The notes below the pieces were generated by a model. It had not been told where the DNA came from. It did no database searches and saw nothing but the letters and a program-made list of their open reading frames with translations. From Thiomicrorhabdus sediminis (GTDB taxonomy: Bacteria; Pseudomonadota; Gammaproteobacteria; Thiomicrospirales; Thiomicrospiraceae), in the NCBI RefSeq assembly GCF_005885815.1, contig NZ_CP040602.1:1937630-2001629 (forward strand): DNA of 64,000 bases, given 5' to 3'. The translations under genes and the position numbers were made by a program. How positions within the stretch are numbered: the first letter of the stretch is position 1; each line of letters opens with the position of its first letter. Of the stretch, positions 15,871 to 24,894 are shown in pieces.

Positions 15871-17279
15871 CTCAACAGCACACACCTGAAGAACGCTTGT
15901 TCAAACAGATCAATAAAATGGCGGTTGCTCCGGGTCAGCAACGTCATCGTATGATCAAAAACGCCATTATCAATAATGAACTACAGCATAAAGACTGGGT
16001 AATCGATGCCGAATGGGCAAAAATCCAGCAACAGCCGATTCGGGCAAAAAGCCTACTCTATTTAGTGGCACTGATTATTGTCGGTTTGATTACTTGGGCG
16101 GCTTTCGCGCCGTTGGACGAAATTGTGCGAGGCCAAGGCAAGGTCATTCCATCCAACAAGTTGCAAGTCATTCAATCGCTTGATGGAGGTAGTATCAAAA
16201 AAATCCTCGTCACTGAAGGGCAAAAAGTTAAAGCCGGGGATTTACTTGTGCAAATCGACGCTACCCGTTCGGAGTCTTCACTCTATGAAAACGAAGCCCA
16301 GGTGTTGGCCTTACGAGCGGAAATTATCCGTCTGCAAGCCTTAACCAACGAAACCGCGTTAATTTTCCCGCAAAAACTGATCAATATCGCGCCAGATGTT
16401 GTCGAGCGTGAACAACGTCTTTATAGAGCAAATATGAATGAGTTGCAGGAAAACCGCAAAGTATTACATTCGCAGTTGCAACAAAAAGAACAGATGCTAC
16501 GCGAAGCGCGCGCATCGCGAAACCAATACGCACTCAATATAGAATTGCTCAGCAAGGAGCTTGACGCCGTCAGACCCTTATTGAAATCGGGCGCGGTTTC
16601 CGAGGTGGAAATTTTTAAAATGACCCGCGAGCTCAACTCTTTGCAGGGTGAGCTGGATGTCACTCGAGCAACCATCAACCGTAATAAAGCCGCTATTGAC
16701 GAGGCCATGAACAAAATCAGCGAACTTAAAGCTCGCAGCATAGCCAAATGGCGTGAACAGCTTTCCGAATCGTCTGCCAAATTGGCGTCTTTGCAGCAAA
16801 CTGCCGTCGGCCTTGAACATATGGTGCAGCAAACCGACATTCGCTCCCCTATTAACGGTACCGTGCAGCGACTTTTGGCAAATACCGTTTCCGGAGTGGT
16901 CACTCCCGGTCAGACTTTAATGGAAATTTTACCAACAGATGATATCCTAATTATCGAAGCCAAAATAAATCCAAGAGATATTGCATTTTTGCTTCCAGGG
17001 CAACCGGCGACCATCAAATTCAGTGCTTATGACTTTACCATTTATGGTGGCGTCGAGGCCGAGGTAACGCAAATCAGCCCAGATTCGATTACCGATGAAA
17101 AGGGTAATACCTACTATATTGTAAAACTCAAAACCCGCGTTGCCGATGTTCATGAGGCGATTAAGGTTATTCCGGGAATGATTGCCGAAGCTGACATCAT
17201 TACCGGTAAAAAAACTGTGCTTGAATACCTATTCAAACCTATTCTAAGAGCTTCTTCGCAAGCCATGACAGAGAGGTAA
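15867..17279 (+). CDS. type I secretion membrane fusion protein (LapC/HlyD family)
   Basis: Periplasmic adaptor linking the ABC exporter to the TolC channel, 470 residues. A cytoplasmic N-terminal segment of about 60 residues precedes one membrane helix (62-82, LLYLVALIIVGLITWAAF). A lipoyl/barrel-sandwich half (VRGQGKVIP, DGGSIKKILVTEGQKVKAGD) follows, then a long coiled-coil hairpin (about 150-320), the second lipoyl half (IRSPINGTVQRL) and the HlyD beta-barrel. This order is standard for the family. The ATG overlaps the stop of the exporter gene (ATGA), and the LuxR-type gene follows after four bases, so the three are one transcript. Confidence 0.93.
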   Translation: MTQQHTPEERLFKQINKMAVAPGQQRHRMIKNAIINNELQHKDWVIDAEWAKIQQQPIRAKSLLYLVALIIVGLITWAAFAPLDEIVRGQGKVIPSNKLQVIQSLDGGSIKKILVTEGQKVKAGDLLVQIDATRSESSLYENEAQVLALRAEIIRLQALTNETALIFPQKLINIAPDVVEREQRLYRANMNELQENRKVLHSQLQQKEQMLREARASRNQYALNIELLSKELDAVRPLLKSGAVSEVEIFKMTRELNSLQGELDVTRATINRNKAAIDEAMNKISELKARSIAKWREQLSESSAKLASLQQTAVGLEHMVQQTDIRSPINGTVQRLLANTVSGVVTPGQTLMEILPTDDILIIEAKINPRDIAFLLPGQPATIKFSAYDFTIYGGVEAEVTQISPDSITDEKGNTYYIVKLKTRVADVHEAIKVIPGMIAEADIITGKKTVLEYLFKPILRASSQAMTER

Positions 17280-17283
17280 CGCC

Positions 17284-17865
17284 ATGCAGCTATTCACCTT
17301 ACCCGGCTTTGTTGCCACCACCTGGCAACAGGCTTTTCCGCAATTAGAGGTTGTCACCGATTCAAACCCCGTGACCACCCGAAACGATATTGTTTGGATT
17401 ATCAGTCAGACTGAAAACTGGCAACAACGTATACAAGAATCCATTAAGCAACACAACCAGGTCATTGTGCTTAGCCGCAATCCTAACACTGAAGAGTTCA
17501 AGAGCGTTTTTGCACTTGGTGCAAGAGGCTATTTGGATGCTTTATCTAATAAGCAGATTCTGCAAACCGCTTATCAAGGCGTAAAAGCCGGAGGCTTATG
17601 GATCCCTGAAGACATCGTCAACTCGATGATCGGCAACCTTCAGCCGAAATTGCCTGCTACCCCAAAGGCCAATTTATCAGTGCTCAGCGGCGCCGAACTC
17701 AAGGTCGCACAAAAGGTCGCGCTCGGTGAATCCAATAAAGAGGTTGCCGAAGACTTGAATATTTGCGAACGCACAGTCAAGTCGCACCTGACTTCGATTT
17801 ATCAAAAACTGAATTTACGTGATCGCATGCATTTGATGTTGCATATGCAAGACGCAGGACTTTAA
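17284..17865 (+). CDS. LuxR-type regulator with a degenerate receiver domain
   Basis: A 193-residue response-regulator-like protein. The C-terminal 60 residues carry a LuxR/GerE helix-turn-helix: LSGAELKVAQKVALGESNKEVA, then ERTVKSHLTSIYQKL. The N-terminal 115 residues look like a receiver (GARGYLDA matches the family GARGYLLK), but the acidic pair, the phospho-acceptor Asp after the third strand (here DIVWIISQTE) and the usual Lys are missing. Control by phosphorylation is therefore unlikely. It is the fourth gene of the export operon, four bases after the adaptor gene, so a role in regulating the adhesin or its exporter is a reasonable inference. Confidence 0.82.
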   Translation: MQLFTLPGFVATTWQQAFPQLEVVTDSNPVTTRNDIVWIISQTENWQQRIQESIKQHNQVIVLSRNPNTEEFKSVFALGARGYLDALSNKQILQTAYQGVKAGGLWIPEDIVNSMIGNLQPKLPATPKANLSVLSGAELKVAQKVALGESNKEVAEDLNICERTVKSHLTSIYQKLNLRDRMHLMLHMQDAGL

Positions 17866-17872
17866 AAACCTT

Positions 17873-18226
17873 ATGTATGTTCGACGCAACGAAAACGGCC
17901 AAATACAAGCGATAAGCCAACAACAGAGCGAAGAATTCAGTGAATGGCAACCCCTTTATTGCAATGAGGTGCAACAGTTTCTTGCTGAAGGCGGCGAAAC
18001 ATTGGAAGACGCCAAAAGTCTGCTGCAACATTCAGATGAAGGTTTTATTCGTGTTCTGGAAGATTTGATTGAGTTATTGACCTTAAAAGGAATTATTCAA
18101 TTTACCGAGCTTCCTAGCGAAGTGCAGAAAAAACTCATTACTCGTAAATCGGTACGTGCCCAAGCCAACAAACTGGTGCTTTTTGAAGAAGACCATCAAT
18201 CCGGTGAAATCAAACTTCCCGAATAG
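17873..18226 (+). CDS. conserved small protein, often mislabelled tryptophan synthase beta-like
   Basis: A 117-residue soluble protein. The opening MYVRRNENGQIQAIS, the central SDEGFIRVLEDLIELLTLKGI and the following IQFTELPSEVQKKLITRKS match a small gammaproteobacterial family commonly labelled 'tryptophan synthase subunit beta like'. The family is far too short to be that enzyme and its function is unknown. It starts seven bases after the LuxR-type gene and is probably the last gene of the operon. No good ribosome-binding site is present, suggesting coupling to the gene before it. It converges on fxsA with a 14-bp gap and no visible terminator. Confidence 0.7.
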   Translation: MYVRRNENGQIQAISQQQSEEFSEWQPLYCNEVQQFLAEGGETLEDAKSLLQHSDEGFIRVLEDLIELLTLKGIIQFTELPSEVQKKLITRKSVRAQANKLVLFEEDHQSGEIKLPE

Positions 18227-18240
18227 TTCTGATCTAGCTT

Positions 18241-18732
18241 TTAACGCTTATCCTTATCTTCAAAATCTGCATCAATGACCGGTTTATCGTCATGCTGCAA
18301 GTTTTTCGGAGCTTGTGGCTCTTTCTCGTGCCACTGACCTTCATAAATATTATCATCCTGCTGGTAGCGATAATAACCTTGTGTCTTCATTCCCTTGGCA
18401 CTCACTTTAATCAACAGGTTTCGTACCAAAGGTATTAATAGCAACAAGCCGATAGTGTCGGAAATCAAGCCAGGAAAAAACAACATAACGCCACCCAGAA
18501 AAATCAGCACGCCATGCATTAGAGTAGCTTGCGGAGATTCTCCCTGCGCCATTTGCGTTTGCGCTGTCTGCAGAGTAGCCAAGCCTTGACTTCTCATCAA
18601 GAAAACCCCGATAACCGCCGTTGCGATGGTCAACAACACAGTCGGTAAAGCGCCTATCCAGCTACCAACCTGAATCAAAAAATAAAGCTCAATCAATGGA
18701 ACAACAAACAATAATAAAAATAAAATTCGCAT
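18241..18732 (-). CDS. fxsA: FxsA-family membrane protein
   Basis: A 163-residue inner-membrane protein. Its start (RILFLLLFVVPLIELYFLIQVGSWIG) and the glycine-rich second helix pair (TAVIGVFLMRSQGL and FLGGVMLFFPGLISDTIGLLLLIP) are the FxsA signature. In E. coli FxsA was found as a suppressor of phage T7 exclusion by F plasmids; its normal role is not settled. The hydrophilic C-terminus (about 115-163) is acidic and variable. It is alone on its strand, converging on the adhesin export operon. Confidence 0.88.
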   Translation of the reverse strand: MRILFLLLFVVPLIELYFLIQVGSWIGALPTVLLTIATAVIGVFLMRSQGLATLQTAQTQMAQGESPQATLMHGVLIFLGGVMLFFPGLISDTIGLLLLIPLVRNLLIKVSAKGMKTQGYYRYQQDDNIYEGQWHEKEPQAPKNLQHDDKPVIDADFEDKDKR

Positions 18733-18832
18733 TTACACGGTCTCATAACAAAAATCTTTGCCAATAGCCTAACATCGGCGGCAATCGGAGGACAGACTAA
18801 CGTTAGATTTTTCGCTAAAAAATGGAGAAACC

Positions 18833-18871
18833 ATGAAACTTATCACTTCGCTACGCAACATGCTTTATTAA
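18833..18871 (+). CDS. possible 12-codon leader peptide upstream of dsbD
   Basis: ATG at 18833 reads MKLITSLRNMLY then a stop. GGAG lies five bases upstream with good spacing, which is why it is listed. It sits about 85 bp before dsbD in an otherwise empty 220-bp region. Nothing else, such as a run of regulatory codons or an attenuator, supports it. It may be chance. Confidence 0.2.
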   Translation: MKLITSLRNMLY

Positions 18872-18955
18872 ACAATCGAAAAGATTATAATTGTCCGTTA
18901 ATTTAAATAGAGTTAACTGTCTCAGGTAAGCAAAGAGACCTTAAAAGAGATTCTT

Positions 18956-21202
18956 ATGAAAACAGCCAGCACTCATTCACTATCCACCCAAGCATTAATT
19001 TGGTTCAGCGCCATTTTATTAAGTTTCAGCGTATTAGCGCCCCAGCAAGCTTTGGCGAGTGATGAGCTATTAGAAGTCGATCAAGCATTTCAATTACAGC
19101 AACCGACATTTGCCGATGGCAAGCTCATTGTTGAATGGAAAATCGCCGATGGTTATAAACTCTATAAAGATAAGATGTCTGTAAAAGCCAGCAATATTGT
19201 TTTACAGACACCACAATACTCAGCCTATAAAACCATTGACGATCCTTTATTCGGTAAAAGCGATGTGTTTGCCGATAAGGCCGTCATAACCATACCTTAC
19301 AGCGGAAACGGTGACAGTGACATCAGCGTAAGTTATCAAGGGTGCTCTGAAAAACTGGGCGTTTGCTATCCGCCACAGACCCGGTCCTTCAAGCTAAACG
19401 CTGCAGCGGTTCAAGCTGGACAGAATCCAGCCCCTGCAAGCTTTGGCAGTCTTAATGAACTCAATAAATACCTAAGCGCTGATACAGGTCAAGACGAATT
19501 ATTGGATGCCGATGATGCCTTCGCATTTTCAGCTAAGCAAGACGGCAATCAATTAATCATCAATTGGTCGATTGCTCCAAACTATCACCTTTATCGTGAC
19601 AAAATCAAAGTTAAAACACTGCAAGGCGATATCCAGCACGGCAAATTGCAACTGCCTGAGGCGACTTTGATCGATGATGAACTTTTCGGTAAAACCCATG
19701 TCTTCCACGGTGATATCGAAGCGGTTCTCGCGCTTAAGCAAGCCGCCGCCGGCAGCATTATCGAGATTGAATACCAGGGTTGTTCTGCGAGCAACGGCGT
19801 CTGTTATCCTCCGGCTAAAAAGCAGATCGATTTGAACGCGGTTTCTGCAAGCAGCGGAGCCCAAGTTGCGAGTGCCGTCGTCATGGATTCAACATCCGGC
19901 GACCAGTCGGAAAGCGACATGATTGCCGACACCTTGAAAAACAGCAGCGTTTGGATTGTGATCGCAACCTTTTTGGTATTCGGTTTATTACTGTCTTTAA
20001 CACCTTGCGTATTCCCGATGATTCCCATCTTATCGAGTATTATTGTAGGCCAAGGCGATCAACTAACCACTAAACGCGCCTTTATTATGTCGCTCGTTTA
20101 CGTATTGGCCATGTCGGTGACCTATACCGTTGCCGGCGTACTGGCAGGCGTGTTTGGCGAAAACCTCCAGGCAGCCTTCCAGAACCCTTGGATTATCGGT
20201 AGCTTCAGTATTATCTTCTTGCTGCTTGCGCTATCCATGTTCGGTTTCTATGAATTGCAGCTGCCAAGTTCTCTGCAATCGAAGTTAACCAATATTTCAA
20301 ATAAACAGCAAGGTGGCACCCTGACCGGCGTTGCAATAATGGGCTTTTTATCGGCATTGATTGTCGGCCCCTGCGTTGCCCCGCCTCTAGCCGGTGCTTT
20401 GATTTATATCGGCCAGACCGGTGATGCCTTATTAGGTGGTCTGGCTCTGTTTGCCATGAGTATGGGGATGGGGCTGCCTCTACTTCTGCTGGGAACTTCA
20501 GCCGGTAAACTGTTACCTCGTGCCGGTGTATGGATGGATAATGTCAAAGCCGTATTCGGTGTTATGCTTATCGCCATTGCCATCTGGATGGCGGAAAGAA
20601 TCATTCCGGTAGAAGCGGCGATGCTAAGCTGGGCGATGTTACTGATGATCTCTGCGGTATATATGGGCGCTTTCAGTTCCACTCAGGACACCTCCGGCTG
20701 GTTCAGACTTTCAAAAGGCCTGGGATTGGTTTTATTCTTCTACGGTGCCGCGATCCTGATTGGTTTATTAGGTGGTTCTAAACAGATGTTCCAACCGCTA
20801 CAGGTATTCCAAGGTGGCGGCAAAGTGATGCAACAGCAGGCCGACAAACTGGACTTTAACAAGATCAAATCGATAGAAGATCTAAACGCTGAGCTGGCAA
20901 AAGGCAAACCGGTGATGCTCGACTTCTACGCGGATTGGTGCATAAGCTGTAAAGAGATGGAGGCACTGACCTTCTCCAAGGCTAAAGTACACCAGGCACT
21001 TGAAGGTGTCGCCCTATTAAAGGCCGATGTCACCGCGAATGATGATATTGATAAGGCACTAATGAAACAATTCGGTATTATCGGACCTCCAGCCATTTTG
21101 TTCTTTAATACTGAAGGGGTCGAACAAAAAGCGCAACGTGTGGTAGGCTTTAAAAATGCCGATGACTTCACCGCAGTTATCAACCAAGCATTCAATAAAT
21201 AA
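18956..21202 (+). CDS. dsbD: thiol:disulfide interchange protein DsbD with duplicated N-terminal domain
   Basis: Carries electrons from cytoplasmic thioredoxin across the inner membrane to periplasmic substrates such as DsbC and cytochrome-maturation proteins. At 748 residues it is much longer than E. coli DsbD (565). A signal peptide ends near ALAS (34). Two DsbD-alpha domains follow: 36-148 with Cys130/Cys137 (YQGCSEKLGVCYPP) and about 181-294 with Cys276/Cys283 (YQGCSASNGVCYPP). The membrane domain (about 330-620) has the two conserved Cys motifs LTPCVFP and GPCVAPP. The C-terminal thioredoxin-like domain has WCISC with Cys662/Cys665. The duplication accounts for most of the extra length. 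It is monocistronic, with a terminator after it. Confidence 0.95.
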   Translation: MKTASTHSLSTQALIWFSAILLSFSVLAPQQALASDELLEVDQAFQLQQPTFADGKLIVEWKIADGYKLYKDKMSVKASNIVLQTPQYSAYKTIDDPLFGKSDVFADKAVITIPYSGNGDSDISVSYQGCSEKLGVCYPPQTRSFKLNAAAVQAGQNPAPASFGSLNELNKYLSADTGQDELLDADDAFAFSAKQDGNQLIINWSIAPNYHLYRDKIKVKTLQGDIQHGKLQLPEATLIDDELFGKTHVFHGDIEAVLALKQAAAGSIIEIEYQGCSASNGVCYPPAKKQIDLNAVSASSGAQVASAVVMDSTSGDQSESDMIADTLKNSSVWIVIATFLVFGLLLSLTPCVFPMIPILSSIIVGQGDQLTTKRAFIMSLVYVLAMSVTYTVAGVLAGVFGENLQAAFQNPWIIGSFSIIFLLLALSMFGFYELQLPSSLQSKLTNISNKQQGGTLTGVAIMGFLSALIVGPCVAPPLAGALIYIGQTGDALLGGLALFAMSMGMGLPLLLLGTSAGKLLPRAGVWMDNVKAVFGVMLIAIAIWMAERIIPVEAAMLSWAMLLMISAVYMGAFSSTQDTSGWFRLSKGLGLVLFFYGAAILIGLLGGSKQMFQPLQVFQGGGKVMQQQADKLDFNKIKSIEDLNAELAKGKPVMLDFYADWCISCKEMEALTFSKAKVHQALEGVALLKADVTANDDIDKALMKQFGIIGPPAILFFNTEGVEQKAQRVVGFKNADDFTAVINQAFNK

Positions 21203-21247
21203 CACCTTGGCCATCTCACTATCTGCTATAGTGAGCAAACACAATCG

Positions 21248-21283
21248 AACTCCACCTGCCTTTTCGGTAGCGTGGAGTTTTTT
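21248..21283 (+). terminator. rho-independent terminator of dsbD
   Basis: AACTCCAC (21248-21255) pairs with GTGGAGTT (21272-21279), extended inward by CTGCC/GGTAG, and is followed by a T run. Confidence 0.85.
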
Positions 21284-21429
21284 ATAGACTGACAACCTAA
21301 CACCCAACCAACAAAGCAAAACTTAACTTTTGCGCGCTTTTAGTGATTTTCAGAGCAGTACGCGGCAGTTCATGCCAAAAAACTTCCAAATTAGCTTGTA
21401 ACATCATAGTGTTCACCAACCAGATACGT

Positions 21430-21435
21430 TATAAT
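21430..21435 (+). promoter_or_regulatory. candidate -10 box for aroQ
   Basis: A perfect TATAAT lies 34 bp before the aroQ start codon, so transcription would start near 21443. No good -35 box is found at 16-18 bp. Confidence 0.4.
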
Positions 21436-21468
21436 CCAGACACACACATTTTTTGGATAGTGAGCGAT

Positions 21469-21912
21469 ATGGCAAGTATTCTGGTAATTAATGGCCCAAA
21501 CCTAAACATGTTGGGACGTCGCGAACCTGAAATCTACGGGCATGAAACCCTAGAAGACATTATTTCCGGCTTAATTGATTTAGCCGATGAATACAATATT
21601 CGCCTGTTCGACTTCCAAAGCAATGCAGAACATGAAATCGTCGAGCGCATCCATAAAGCGATGGATGACGATACCGACTATATCATTATCAATCCGGCCG
21701 CTTTCACTCACACCAGTGTTGCGATTCGTGACGCCTTGGCAACCGTGGATATTCCATTTATCGAGGTCCACCTATCCAATATCCATAAACGTGAGTCGTT
21801 CCGTCATCACTCTTATTTTTCTGATTTGGCTGAAGGCGTTATAGCCGGGTTAGGCACCAAAGGTTATCGCTTAGCTTTTGAAGCCGCCGCAGAAAAGCTG
21901 GAAGAAAGCTGA
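21469..21912 (+). CDS. aroQ: type II 3-dehydroquinate dehydratase
   Basis: Converts 3-dehydroquinate to 3-dehydroshikimate in the shikimate pathway. The 147-residue length is standard. Family signatures: [18 protein letters not shown] at 7-24 with the active-site Tyr, the NPAAFTHTS segment, and [16 protein letters not shown] with the conserved His and Arg residues. The frame is open upstream to 21343, but the ATG at 21469 matches the family N-terminus, is preceded by GTGAG, and sits just downstream of a TATAAT box. aroQ-accB-accC is a common gammaproteobacterial order; accB begins 74 bp downstream. Confidence 0.95.
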   Translation: MASILVINGPNLNMLGRREPEIYGHETLEDIISGLIDLADEYNIRLFDFQSNAEHEIVERIHKAMDDDTDYIIINPAAFTHTSVAIRDALATVDIPFIEVHLSNIHKRESFRHHSYFSDLAEGVIAGLGTKGYRLAFEAAAEKLEES

Positions 21913-21986
21913 ATCGCCAAATCCAAATCATCAAAATGTTAATCAGTTAGAAAATACAAAAAAATCCAAAGGAAAAAGGATACATC

Positions 21987-22448
21987 ATGGATATTCGTTC
22001 AATCCGCAAACTTATTGAGATTGTAGAACAGTCAGATATCGCCGAAATCGAAATCAAAGAAGGCGAGCACAACATTCGTATTTCACGCAGCAAAGAACAA
22101 CAAGTCATCGTTTCTGGCGCCCCGGCACCCATGGCGGCGGCACCAGCCCCGGTGGCAACGGCGGCGCCAGCTCCGGCCGCTGCCGAAGCTCCTGCCACAA
22201 GCACCGAGGTCAGCGGCCACAAAGTCACTTCGCCAATGGTTGGAACTTTCTATTCAGCACCATCTCCAGATGCCGCACCTTTTGTTAAGGTTGGCGACAA
22301 GGTCTCTGAAGGTGACACGCTATGCATTATCGAAGCGATGAAAATCATGAACCCTATCGAGGCGGATAAATCAGGTACCATCAAGCAAATTCTAGGTAAC
22401 AATGGTGAGCCGGTTGAATTTGGTCAAGCACTATTCGTGATCGAATAA
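21987..22448 (+). CDS. accB: biotin carboxyl carrier protein of acetyl-CoA carboxylase
   Basis: Carries the biotin that shuttles CO2 between biotin carboxylase and carboxyltransferase in the first step of fatty-acid synthesis. The 153 residues comprise an N-terminal dimerisation segment ([20 protein letters not shown]), a flexible Ala/Pro linker (44-72), and a biotinyl domain with EAMKIMN, where Lys119 receives biotin. The [11 protein letters not shown] thumb characteristic of bacterial AccB is present. AAGGA upstream supports the start. It is followed after ten bases by accC, in the usual operon. Confidence 0.97.
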   Translation: MDIRSIRKLIEIVEQSDIAEIEIKEGEHNIRISRSKEQQVIVSGAPAPMAAAPAPVATAAPAPAAAEAPATSTEVSGHKVTSPMVGTFYSAPSPDAAPFVKVGDKVSEGDTLCIIEAMKIMNPIEADKSGTIKQILGNNGEPVEFGQALFVIE

Positions 22449-22458
22449 GGGATTATCG

Positions 22459-23808
22459 ATGATTGAAAAACTTCTCATTGCCAACCGCGGTGAAATCGCG
22501 CTTCGCGTATTGCGAGCTTGTAAAGAGCTTGGCATTAAAACCGTCGCCGTTCACTCAACTGCGGATGCTGATCTTAAACACGTTTTAATGGCTGACGAGA
22601 CCGTTTGTATCGGTCCTGCGCCGTCAAGCGAAAGCTACCTAAATGTCCCAGCACTGATTTCGGCGGCAGAGGTGACCGATGCCGAAGCGATCCACCCGGG
22701 TTATGGCTTTCTCTCTGAAAACGCCGACTTTGCCGAACGCGTTGAAGAAAGCGGTTTCAAATTTATCGGTCCTAAAGCCGAAACGATCCGTTTAATGGGC
22801 GATAAGGTTTCTGCCATCAAAGCGATGAAAGCGGCAGGCGTACCTACTGTGCCTGGTTCTGGCGGCCCATTGGGCAGCAACGATAAAGAGAACTTGGAAA
22901 TCGCACAACGTATTGGTTACCCGGTCATTATCAAAGCCTCCGGCGGCGGTGGCGGTCGTGGTATGCGTGTAGTCCATACCGAAGCCAACCTATTGAAATC
23001 TATCCAGCTAACCAAATCGGAAGCCGGTAGCTTCTTCGGTAACCCGGAAGTCTATATGGAAAAGTTCCTCGAGAACCCTCGCCATGTAGAAATTCAGGTA
23101 TTGGCCGATGGGCAAGGCAATGCCGTTCATCTAGGTGAACGTGACTGTTCTATGCAGCGCCGCCACCAGAAAGTGGTTGAAGAAGCCCCTGCACCGGGCA
23201 TTACCATTGAACAGCGCAACAAAATCGGTGGCGCCTGTGCCAATGCCTGTATTGAAATTGGTTACCGTGGCGCCGGAACCTTCGAGTTCCTATATGAGAA
23301 CGGTGAGTTCTATTTTATTGAAATGAATACCCGTCTTCAGGTGGAACACTCGGTCACCGAAATGGTTACCGGTATCGACTTGGTTAAGGCACAGATTGAA
23401 GTCGCGATGGGCATGCCTTTATCGATTACCCAGGAAGACATCAAGCTTTCCGGCCACGCCATCGAGTGTCGAATCAATGCGGAGAACCCGGCGCGCAACT
23501 TTATGCCGTCACCGGGTAAAATCGAGCGTCTGCATCTGCCTGGAGGCTTAGGAGTGCGTTGGGATTCGCATATCTATACAGGCTATAGTGTACCGCCGCA
23601 TTATGATTCAATGATCGGTAAGCTGATCTGCTTCGGCAGCGACCGTCAGACCGCCATCGCACGTATGAATTGTGCGCTGAGCGAAATGGTCATTACCGGC
23701 ATTGATAGCAATATCCATCTGCAGCGTGAAATCATGAATGACGGTGGTTTCCAAGACGGTGGCCGTAATATCCACTATCTGGAAGAGCGTTTAGAGCACC
23801 TGCTTTAA
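22459..23808 (+). CDS. accC: biotin carboxylase subunit of acetyl-CoA carboxylase
   Basis: ATP-dependent carboxylation of AccB-bound biotin. At 449 residues it matches the E. coli enzyme. It opens with [20 protein letters not shown], has the ATP-grasp glycine loop [12 protein letters not shown] near 157-168, and the active-site segments [16 protein letters not shown] near 287-302 and [11 protein letters not shown]. It is cotranscribed with accB and followed by a very stable terminator, so aroQ-accB-accC or accB-accC is a unit. Confidence 0.97.
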   Translation: MIEKLLIANRGEIALRVLRACKELGIKTVAVHSTADADLKHVLMADETVCIGPAPSSESYLNVPALISAAEVTDAEAIHPGYGFLSENADFAERVEESGFKFIGPKAETIRLMGDKVSAIKAMKAAGVPTVPGSGGPLGSNDKENLEIAQRIGYPVIIKASGGGGGRGMRVVHTEANLLKSIQLTKSEAGSFFGNPEVYMEKFLENPRHVEIQVLADGQGNAVHLGERDCSMQRRHQKVVEEAPAPGITIEQRNKIGGACANACIEIGYRGAGTFEFLYENGEFYFIEMNTRLQVEHSVTEMVTGIDLVKAQIEVAMGMPLSITQEDIKLSGHAIECRINAENPARNFMPSPGKIERLHLPGGLGVRWDSHIYTGYSVPPHYDSMIGKLICFGSDRQTAIARMNCALSEMVITGIDSNIHLQREIMNDGGFQDGGRNIHYLEERLEHLL

Positions 23809-23882
23809 AAACGGCACCAGACAGAAAGCAAAGCTGTTAAACGCACGGCTAGGTTTCCTGTTATAATCTGCACAAAAAACGG

Positions 23883-23918
23883 AAAACCTCTAATACTTTG
23901 CGGTATTAGAGGTTTTTT
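23883..23918 (+). terminator. strong rho-independent terminator of accC
   Basis: A perfect 14-bp stem, AAAACCTCTAATAC (23883-23896) with GTATTAGAGGTTTT (23903-23916), encloses a six-base loop and is followed by T residues. Confidence 0.92.
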
Positions 23919-23997
23919 GCTTTCTATATATCCGGGGTTTGCTGGCGAATAGATGAGCTAATCCCCAATTTCATTCTAAAAGTGACTAGGAATTTTT

Positions 23998-24873
23998 ATG
24001 GCTTGGATTCAAATCAATGCGATCGTCAATGAAACACTGGCGGAACCACTGTCTGATGCATTTATGGAAGCCAATGCCGCATCGGTCACCTTTGAAGACG
24101 CCCTTGACCAACCTATTTTTGAACCGGATTTGGGGACCACACCGGTCTGGTCTCAAACCAAGGTCATCGGCTTATTTGATGCCGAAGTCGACAGCCAACA
24201 AGTCATTGACTTCCTCAGCCAACAGATGCCGGAGATTTCCGCAGACAGCTATAAAACCGAAGTCTTGGAAGACAAAGACTGGATTCGCGCCTGGATGGAT
24301 CAATTCAAACCTATGCAGTTTGGTGAACGTCTGTGGGTTGTACCAAGCTGGACTGAAGTACCGGATGCCGATGCGGTAAATCTTTTGTTAGATCCCGGGC
24401 TGGCTTTTGGCACCGGCACCCACCCAACCACATCGTTGTGTTTAAGCTGGCTGGACAAAAATTCGCCTGACAATCTAACCGTCATTGATTATGGCTGCGG
24501 CTCGGGGATTTTGGCTTTGGCAGCGCAAAAACTGGGTGCCAAAACAGTTACCGGAACCGATATCGACCCTCAAGCGATTAGCGCCAGCATCGAGAATGCA
24601 AACCGCAATAACGAACAGATTCCGTTTGCCTTGGTAAAAGACTTTGATAGCGAACCGGTCGATTTATTGATCGCCAATATTCTCGCCGGACCATTAAAAG
24701 AACTCGCCCCGGAGTTCCAACGCCTGCTTAAATCCGGTGGCCGCCTGGTATTATCCGGCCTACTTGCGGTACAGTCGGCAGAACTGATTGAGCATTACCG
24801 CCAGTTCGATATAGAACTCGATGAACAGCAGTCTCTCGATGAATGGGGTCTGTTGTCCGGCTATAAAAAATAA
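23998..24873 (+). CDS. prmA: ribosomal protein L11 methyltransferase
   Basis: SAM-dependent methyltransferase that trimethylates ribosomal protein L11. The 291 residues fit the family: an N-terminal substrate-recognition domain with DKDWIRAWMDQFKPMQFG near 93-110, then a Rossmann methyltransferase with DYGCGSGILALAA near 163-175 and the catalytic-loop motif LIANILAGPL near 223-232. AGGA at 23988-23991 supports the start. dusB begins 21 bp after its stop, so prmA-dusB-fis probably share a transcript. Confidence 0.95.
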   Translation: MAWIQINAIVNETLAEPLSDAFMEANAASVTFEDALDQPIFEPDLGTTPVWSQTKVIGLFDAEVDSQQVIDFLSQQMPEISADSYKTEVLEDKDWIRAWMDQFKPMQFGERLWVVPSWTEVPDADAVNLLLDPGLAFGTGTHPTTSLCLSWLDKNSPDNLTVIDYGCGSGILALAAQKLGAKTVTGTDIDPQAISASIENANRNNEQIPFALVKDFDSEPVDLLIANILAGPLKELAPEFQRLLKSGGRLVLSGLLAVQSAELIEHYRQFDIELDEQQSLDEWGLLSGYKK

Positions 24874-24894
24874 ATTGATGCAGCAGCTGTCGTT

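Noticed and set aside
21343..21468. Longer aroQ start at 21343
   Set aside because: The upstream part has no similarity to type II dehydroquinases and would contain the likely promoter. The ATG at 21469 matches the family start.
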